From NCBI GenBank assembly GCA_039621445.1, contig CP154956.1, positions 77,310,474 to 77,374,473 of the forward strand: a stretch of 64,000 bases of DNA, given 5' to 3'. Origin of the DNA: Euglena gracilis (Eukaryota; Euglenida; Euglenophyceae; Euglenales). A model generated the notes under the pieces. It did not search any database, was not told where the DNA came from, and was given only the letters and a program-made list of their open reading frames with translations. How positions within the stretch are numbered: position 1 is the first letter of the stretch; each line of letters begins with the position of its first letter. A program made the position numbers and the translations under genes. Shown piece by piece: positions 9,501 to 18,500 of the stretch.

Positions 9501-12500
9501 TCGTTTAAGGAGTACTTGGTCCCAACTCCGTTGCTTTCCTCCATGAAATGCACATTTCATTCAGAGATGACAAGAAAAATATGTAATTTGAATTTGCTGT
9601 GATGGGTCTGCTGTGCGTGGCTGTTTCGATGTGTACTGGAGTCATCATCTTTTGCCCCCAGGTTGGGCAGTGGTGGTGGCGACCAAGGAACTTGAATGCG
9701 AAAAAAATGCATATGCGAGGCCACTCGCTGGCTGCTGGCCGCATCACCAGAGGTACAAAAGCCAGTCTCACATGCCGGACTGGCACAGATTCCCCTTGCC
9801 ACTTGAAGCAAAAGTTGGAGGTGTTGGCTCTTTGCAACTTCAGACATCTCTCTGAATGGCAGGGAGGGTGAGAGAAATGCCACCAATGGGGTACCTTCCC
9901 ATCGTCGAGAAGCTCCTCCTGCTTCTCCGTCCGGCGGGTGTTGTAGTCCATGGCAGGCTTCGGGGTTTCATCGGCAGCGTCGTCCGGCACAGCCAGACCG
10001 AGAGCGATGTCGTCCGCTTGGGAGCGCTGGAAGGGAGGGAAAGTGGCACAAAAAAAAACAACAGAAACCAATTTGATCCCAAGCATTTTGGGAGGTCAAA
10101 GGTGTCCAGGTGCAAACCCCCCAAATTAACTCAGCAGGCCTTGCCCCCTGGCAGTGGCTGAATAAGGGCAAGGGAAAAAAATTGGTTCCAATAACCTGGC
10201 CCGGTGAGGTTTTTGGTGGGGTTACAAATACTCAAAAACATGATTTTTTGTAATTTTGGCAGCACGCTGGATTTACAAATGTGAATGGTTGACCAAAGAA
10301 AAGCAAAAAAAGGTATAAAAAAATGTCAAATTAACAAAAAATTCGGGAACAAAAAAAACTTTTGGAAAAATCTGACTGGGTGTGCCAGGCTCGTCACAGG
10401 GGATGCATCCTTTGTGGGAGGGGAGGGGTAAACTAAACCCTGTGGATCCCCTCCCGTCTTAATTACAACTCAAAAAGCACAAATAATGCCACTCCTCTGC
10501 AGAGCTTCTGTTCTTCTCCTTAACCAAGCAAAGACACACGAGGAGGCGTGGATGAAGCTTTTGGTCGCAAACGATGAAGTTGTCCTCACAAATGAATATA
10601 ACAAGGTGAAAACAGAATCAAGCAAGAAACACCTGAAAATGAGTCACGTGCAACTTAGGGTCTGGATTAGGGGCGTTGGGGTTCTGAATGTAGGCATTGC
10701 CAGAAGGGTCTCAGGCAGACCGCAACAGAAAGAGACTCCCCCGGCAGGGGGGAAGGGGGGAACCATCCTCCAGCCGTTTGTGTTAGGGCCTGGTCCCGGA
10801 CCTTCAATGTCCAAGAGCACTGGAACTCAAGGCAGCACTTCAACTTGATGATGAAAGCATCGATTTGCGTAGCTGCCATACCACTGATCTCCAGACAGCA
10901 GGGTTTCTTTTTTTTCTATTCTCAAAAAAAAATCCAATCTGTCACCTCCTGGTGGAGAGTTTCCAGGGGATAGTCCCCAGACCTTCACTGGAAGAAATGC
11001 AAAAAAAAAGTAGAAGTTTATCTGGAGCTTCCTGATGAGTGGTAAATAAAACCAGTTTTGGGGATTATGTTGTAAAACACGGTGCTTTGCAAACGCAATT
11101 GGCGAAATGCAACTTTGAAATGAATGCAGAGAAGTGAAAACAGTAATTGTTAGCAAAAGAAAAGGCTCCTGAATCTTCAGTTGCTGCTCGCCACTCCAGA
11201 ATTAGCGATGTCTCCAGCCAAGGTTCGACATTGTGGAAATGACCTGAAGCGAGCCCCCTACCTGGCAGCGAGGGCCTGAAAGAAATCCAGTCGTTCAGCC
11301 TGAGGCAGGCATCAAGAAATGGCATGGTTGCCACCTCTGGGTGAGCGATGCGCCTCACGGATTGGTCCTTCTCCAGCCCCTGGCGACACAAGTTGACGTA
11401 TGATGAAGATGCCGCATGGCTTGCATCATTGGTTCACTTGGTGAACTATCCCACGGGCCAAAAGTCCACCACCCACTGCGTTCGCCCATGAACCTCCCTC
11501 TCGCGCCATCCCCCTCCGAACCACCCCTCACGCAATGGTTAAATAAATGGATGGCTCCTGTGCTTCTGCTTCATCCTTGACACACTGGATCTCTCGCGTT
11601 GTGAAGGGTGACACCAAGAGGACTTTGTTCATGTCTGGTAAATTTACGGAGCTCAATGGCACATCAACGGAGACGTTTCTTCATTGCAGTTCACTCTAGA
11701 AACTTGCCTCAACCCCAACCCAGAAGATTGTGATTTGGGTTAAAAGTTCAAATGGTCAAGCCTTCCTTGGTGGGGGGGGGTCACTAAAAAAGATATCAAA
11801 AGAATCTCGATAACACCATTATTTTTCCCAGGGTGTACAAAAAAGACACATTTATCATTCTTTACTCCGTTTCCATTTTAATTACTTGCAATTTGTGATG
11901 CCCAAAGCGACATTCCCAATTATGCAATGCAAAGGGAAGGGGTTTACCCAGCCCACCCAAGCACCTGTGATGCACAACACACGCCTCGATGGCCACCGAC
12001 AGGAGTCCCTCCACCGTCGTGATCTCACCAAACTGTGGGGGGATTTCGAAGTCGAGCTCGCACCGTTGCTTTCCAAAATCCTGAGGGGGATAAATTTAAA
12101 AAAGCTGGTCCAAATAACAATTACAGTCCGGACAAAAATGACAGGAAACCACCCATTTTTCGCATCATTTTTTTTGCCGTCGTATTTTCCCCAAACCCTT
12201 TCTACGTCCTTTTGGAGGAGCCATGTTCACGGGTAGTCAAATTCTCACACAAAAAGGGGGGGGGGGTGGCAATGGTCAATTCTGGGAGCCTGTTTATTTC
12301 ATGCAAAACCACAAAAAAGACACCCACAACACCATTTTCACCATTTTGGGGGGGGGTTGAATTGCCCTTGTACCATTTTTCATGAAATGTTGAATTGAAA
12401 AAAAAACGAGGAAAAGAATTTCCCTTCATCAACTTTTCCAAAAATCGAAATTTTCCCATCATTCTCTTCCTCTAGAAAATTTCCGCTTTTTCAGGCATTT

Positions 12501-15500
12501 TTTTTAACCCGAGACTATTCTTTGAAGTTTTTGACAAAAAAAATCAGCAAGTCCCAGTCGAAAAAATGCTTTTGAAAAATTATTCCACTCGCCGCAGAGA
12601 AATGAAAATGGTTTGATGAGAAGCACGCTTTCCGAAAACGAAGATGCATTTGAGAATCCCACCGCAGGGGGGGGGGGTTTGGGGGGGGGGGTGGAGCTGG
12701 CCCACAGTGGGCTCGGCTCCGAGAATTCAGCTGGTTTGCTGGAACCCGGGGTGGACACGGTTCCCCGCTTCAGGTTGGGCAAAACCCACAACAGCAATGG
12801 CGTGGCCCAGCTCCGGGATGGCCACGGTGGTGTGGTCGCTGGCAAGCACCTATAGTTGACCCCCAGATTTTCGCCATTTTCGGCCATTTTCGGCCATTTT
12901 CGGCCATTTTCGGCCATTTTCGTCCATTTTTTCCTACAGGTGGGGGGGTAAAACTGCCTTAAAAAAATTTATACCAACAATGCATTTTGATCATTCTGTC
13001 AACATGCAAGCAGTCGTGACAAGCTAACGCATCCAAGGAGGTCCGTTTGGAATGGGTGCTCAGGGATTAAAGCGGTCAAAGAGATTTTTTGTTGCAATAT
13101 GCAAATGCAAGGTTTTGAGAATAGGCTTCTTTTTTCCTGCCAGAGAGGCTCTTGTCCACTTTGGTCTTGTCACCACAACTTTCTGAAATATCATCAAAAC
13201 CATCACCTTTGGCCCAAATAACCCATTCGGAGGTGGTTCTTTGAGCAGCATGTGTTCCACGGTGAGGAATGATGGCAGGAGAAGAGAGGCGTGACTTCAA
13301 AGAAGCCTTGATGTAAAATTTCATCCGTCATATTGAGACGATCATCCGTCTGGATGTGGCGAAATTGGGAGAAAGTGCGCTCAGCTTGAGCGGCAAAACA
13401 AAAGCAAACAAACATGTGATCGGCCCATAATGTTAAAATATTGACATCAAATGTGCTCACCCAATTGTCCAATGTCTGCACCTTGTTCAACATCGCATCT
13501 TGTCCAGCATCTACATCTTGTCCAATATCTACATCCATTGCATCAGCAATCACTGCATCGTGTCTGGTGTGTGCATCTTGTCCAATACCTGCATCTTGTC
13601 AAGATCTTAATCTTGTCCAATATCTGCATCCACTGCATCTTCTCCAGCATCTGCACCTTGTCCAGTGTCTGCATCTTGTACAGCATCTGCATCTTGTACA
13701 GCATCTGCATCTTGTCCAGTGTCTACATCTTGTCCAGCATCTGCATCGTGAACAACATCTACATCTTGTCCAGCATCTGCATCTTGTTCAGCATCTGCAT
13801 CTTGTCCAGCATCTGCATCTTGTCCAGTGTCTACAACTTGTCCAGCATCTGCATCTTAAACAACATCTACATCTTGTCCAGCATCTGCATCTTGTCCAGT
13901 GTCGACATCTTGTCCAATGTCTGCATCTTGTTCAGCATATGCATCCATTGCATCTTGTCCAGTATCTGCAACCACTGCATCCACTGGCTCCCAACCTAGC
14001 AAAATGACCACAGAAACCCAAAAAAAAATCACCACAAAAAACCTAAAATTTTGACCCCAAAAGGCCCCCAAAAGCGACCAAAATGACCTAAAATGGCTTC
14101 AAATAACCTAAACTTGCCCAAAAATGCCAACAATGTCCAAAAAAAAAATGTGAAAAAATCACCAAAATGGCGCAAAATGGCCAAAAATGCCATAAAATGC
14201 GCTTGTATTGACCAAATTAGCCCAATATTTGCCAAATTGGTGCAAAATATCCCAAAATTAGCAAAAATTCATCCAAAATGGCCAAGATGAGTGTAATACT
14301 GGAGATTTGTGGAGAAATTATCCCAAAAATGGGTATAATTCTTCAAAATATACAAAAAGAATGCCAGCATCGCCCTTGTCACCAAAATTTTCTGAAATGC
14401 CATCAAAACATTCAGCTTTGGCCCAAATAACCCTTTCGAAGGTGGTTCTTTGAGCAGCATGTGTTGCAGGGCCAGGCATAATAACAAAAGAAGAGAGGCT
14501 GCACAGAGACAAGAATCAGTCGCACTGAAAATTGCCCCTCAGGGAAAAAGAAACTGTCAGGCAAAAAAAAAACTCGAAAAAAATTGCAACAAATTTTTTC
14601 TCATTTTCGGCCATTTTCGGCCATTTTCGGGACCCCCACATATAGAGCCCAAAATTTCATTTTCGGCCATTTTTGGCCATTTTCGGCCATTTTCGGCCAT
14701 TTTTACTATAGGTGCTTGCTCGCTGCGGATGACCGCCCGGCTCAGGTCCGCCTCCTCCGTCGGGCGCAGCACATACTCCGCCCCCGCCTCCTGGAACGCA
14801 CCGCCGAACTGCACAAACGTGTTCTTCTCGTTGCACTCCTCGTTGAGGCATTCAAAAGACGAGACAATGACCTGGAACCAAGGGCCAGAGTCAGGTTTGG
14901 CACTGTTGTTCAGCTGTGTGCCTTTGCTGTTGACTGGGTTAAGGAGGGAAGTATTGCGAAAACCAAAAATCTCAAACAGAATTTTGCATTAATTTTGAAG
15001 AATTTGAATCAAAATGCAATATGAGCAATTTACAGCGCGGACAAAAAATTGGGGAGACAAAAATTGCAGCAAAAATTATTACACAAGAAATTTTATGGGA
15101 ATTTCTCATTTTTTTGAAAAAATGTGGAAAAATTCAACAATTCAGGGGAAAAAAATTGCAATTTTTTTCAGTTGTAATGAAGGTTTTCTGGCAAAATGGA
15201 ACTTCAAAATTCCAAAAAAAAAAGTCAAAATGGACATTTGGTGATGTTCTTTTGCGGTTCTTCATAACAAAATAAAACCCAAAATTAATAGCATTACATC
15301 ACTCCATCTTTTGTGCGTGAAATTTGATTGCCTCTGAGAGTGGCTTTCCGAGAAGGCATAGGAAAGGCACACTGGACAAAGGTTACGGGGCCTGTCAATC
15401 AGAGGTTCCAGTTTCAACACAACCAAAATGTTTTCTCAGAGAATGGACAGGAAAAAAGTGTCAAAGATCCCCGATGGAAGTAAACGCTGCTGAAAAAAAT

Positions 15501-18500
15501 TATGGGAAACCAGCCTGGATTTCCCCTGGAAAATTTCAGAGTGTGGGCCCAAAAGAGTGTGGCTTTTTGGTCATTCAATTCTGGGCTGTCGGCTAATTTG
15601 GAGAGACAAAGGGGGTTTGGAAATGGGGGGGAAATTCTATTTGTGAATTTGAACCTGCATTTTAAAATAAACACAGAATTTTTAATTTGGCAAATAAGAA
15701 CAGTCGTCCTTAATTCCCTTCAAAAGCCAGAGCTTTCCGCTCAAAAGGTGGAATCAACGTCGAAAAGGGCTAATGCTCACATTGTGCTCTTATTCAACTG
15801 TGTTATCATTTGCATTTGTCAGCAGAGGCAGAAAAGGTCGGAATGAAAGACTGTTCTGCAGAGCCCCCTGGGACACGAATTGATAACCTCCCGACCCATG
15901 AATTTTTGGTCCCAATGGACAAAATTTTTTCGGAATCCTCAAAGCAAAGAAAGCCAAAAAAGGGGGGACAGCGAGGAACCAGGGGGAAAAAGACGAGAAA
16001 AAGTGCTCCGTGTGGGTGTGGGTGTTGCAAACTGTCAAAAAAAGCATTTTTCTCGTTTGTTGAGACACACCGAGTCATAAAAATGCATCCAAAATGCGGG
16101 TGAAAATCATTTTTAAATTGAAACATTTGCAGCAGAACTGTTGTCAGAAAAGTCACAAACAGCAAAACCCCCACAAATTCTGAAAAAAATGCAAAAAAAA
16201 ACAGCGCAGTTTGAACCTTCAGACACCTGGAGGTAATTTGGCCAGTGGACATTGTGGACTAACACAATTTATATCCGGATCTCACCCTGCTTTCATACTG
16301 TGACAACCCGTGTATGCTGTGCCACCCCAGTTTTTCACAGCGAAAGCAGGATCTCTCCGAAAAGCTCCTAAAAGCTTCCAGAGGGAGGAAAGCTTCCAAG
16401 GGTGGGCTTTGCTGTAGGGAATTAAAATGGCCAACTTTTTTAAAAATTAGCTCATGTCCCGGGGGGGGGGGTCGCTTTTGGCCAAATTTACTTAAAGAAA
16501 TGGATGTTGACCAGATCAGAAAAAAATTAACTAACTAACAAACAACTTTAGGATGCTCTGTTAAACCTTCTCTTTTTTGGCTTGGGGTGGAAATAAAGCC
16601 CATGCGTCATATGACAGGTTGCATTGCAGCAAGGTTGCACAAAGGTGCAAATAGAAGTCAAAATCCTCTTCCTCTATTTCAACCACCTCTAACCCCCCTC
16701 TTCCTCTATTTCAACCACCTCTAACCCCCCCCCCCAAATAACCTGGCGGGGCCCCTGCTCCTGGCCAAATAACTTGTCGGGGGGGCACCCCCCCCCTTTT
16801 CGGCACCATTCCTTTACGACGCTGAAAAATGGGCCCAAAGGGGCAGGGCAAAAAATTGGTTCCAATAACCTGGCACCCCGCCAGGTTATTTGGGGGGGGG
16901 GCGTTGCCTGGACCTTTAGCTATAAAGCAGGTTGGGAATGAAGGGGCTGGTGATTTCGAAAACTGTGATGGATATTTGTGTCAAAAATGGCCAATTTTGA
17001 AAATTTCATGCATTTCCTTTAGTTTGTGGCAAAATTTTTGATGCAATTTCCTTGAGAATTGGCAAACCTTGATTGCTGCTGTAGGGCGGAACTACAGCTG
17101 GGGAAAACATTGCCAAAAAGTTTGGCACCTCAAACTTTCTTGTTGCAATTGACTGGTTCTCTTAAAATTTTTGGTCAACCCCACAGGGGTTTTGAACATC
17201 TTGGGGAAAGAATCTTGTACATTCGCAAAAAAAAGTTCACTTAGCATGTGTGGGTGGGGTGTGGCAAGCACAAAGACAGAATTTTATCACATCCTGGGGC
17301 ATGAAGCCAACAAAAATTTGTCGGAATGAGAAACATATAACATTATGAGTTTCACACAAAGTGGCCATGCGGGCTTAACGAAAATGTCTATGAGGTCCCA
17401 CTGGGGATCAATAATTGTGTCCCAAGAGGTTTTTCGGTTTTCCGTGAGGGACAACAAACTTGGCCGGTGGGGATCTTCATTATGTCCGAAAGTCCTACTC
17501 GGCTGTCCGCTAGCTGTAAGGCCACCCAAGGGGTGGCAAATCTGGGGGGGGGTGAGGGTGTGTGCTTCCCACTGAACATGTTGTAAGCCATCAAACCCAG
17601 GGATTAAAAGGCACAACTTTGTACGCATTACGGGCCGAGGCCTTTGAAATTTGGAATAGTTGTATCGAAATACCAGCCACTCAACTCGGACTGGGGGGGG
17701 TGCCTTCATTTTCCCCAAAACCGAGAACTCCTTGCCTGAAAACCACCCCCTACAGGGGTGTGTTTACCAACTACAGGGATGCCACCCCCCAGGTGGCCCC
17801 TGCTTTGCATGATTTGCTCCGGCAAATTTTGGAGGGAAAACAAATGCAAGCTCAAACCATTAAACATCTTTTGGGAGCAACCCAATTTAAAACATCACAG
17901 ACTGCCTTTAAGACCCCTGTAGAGATAATGCCATGAGTGGACCAAAAATCATAAGATTTTCTGCACCACAAAACAAGGCATTTGCCATCTAATGGCGTTT
18001 CTATCAGACGTGGGAAAAGAAACTTGAAAATGAAAATTTTTTGTTCTTTTCCTTGGACTCTTCTGAAAAATGAAAAGATTTACGGAATACTCTGCCACAA
18101 TCTCACCCCCCAAGGGAAAAAAATTGTTTCTAATCTATCCACCTTCTGTTAAATCAGGCTTAAATCTGGGGTTTCTCCCTGCATCCCCGGGGAATCAGGT
18201 GCTGTTTTGGAAGGTTGCGATGGTCAAGCTGGCATGCACAACGTGACTGTTTCAGAGGCCATAGGAGGACGACAAATTCTGGCAAGGTTGAGGTGACTGG
18301 GATGGATTGCGAGTGTGCGAAACCTGACGTCCTGAAGTACACAAAAAAGCCAGGCCACAAACAAATCTCCAGGACGATTTTCAGCATTGCTCTACAATGT
18401 AAAAAAAATAATCGGAGACCGGCTGGCAGACTTTTTCTGACCCTGGACCCCTGTCCCCCCCATCAGATTTTTTTGCTTTTGGAGATTCAAAAATAGATCA

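Larger units (their letters stand above)
12838..14721 (-). mobile_element. Nonconventional ZPR1 intron that is an hAT-like transposon
   Basis: On the coding strand the intron starts GAG-CAAGCACCTATAG and ends CTATAGGTGCTTG-CCAGC: 13-bp perfect terminal inverted repeats. The 8 nt outside them are GCAGCGAG and CCAGCGAC, identical at the 6 central positions (CAGCGA), like an aged 8-bp target duplication. Close to both ends lie arrays of a 10-bp unit CGGCCATTTT (12875-12925 and 14600-14700 on +), as expected of subterminal transposase-binding repeats. Inside are hAT-like transposase remnants (13060-13440 and 14380-14500) and an 18-bp minisatellite. Cutting 3 nt before CAA and 5 nt after TTG restores the ZPR1 frame. 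I infer a whole DNA transposon now acting as an intron. Confidence 0.82.

Noticed and set aside
10486-10848. + frame of 120 codons opposite the ZPR1 gene
   Set aside because: Lies within a ZPR1 intron region, no recognised motif and no splice context.
13490-13990. Possible CRISPR-like array
   Set aside because: Units are contiguous 18-mers without spacers, in a eukaryotic intron.
13441-14007. 188-codon + frame with LVQHLHLVQ repeats
   Set aside because: It is the 18-bp minisatellite translated; any frame without a stop gives a repeat peptide.
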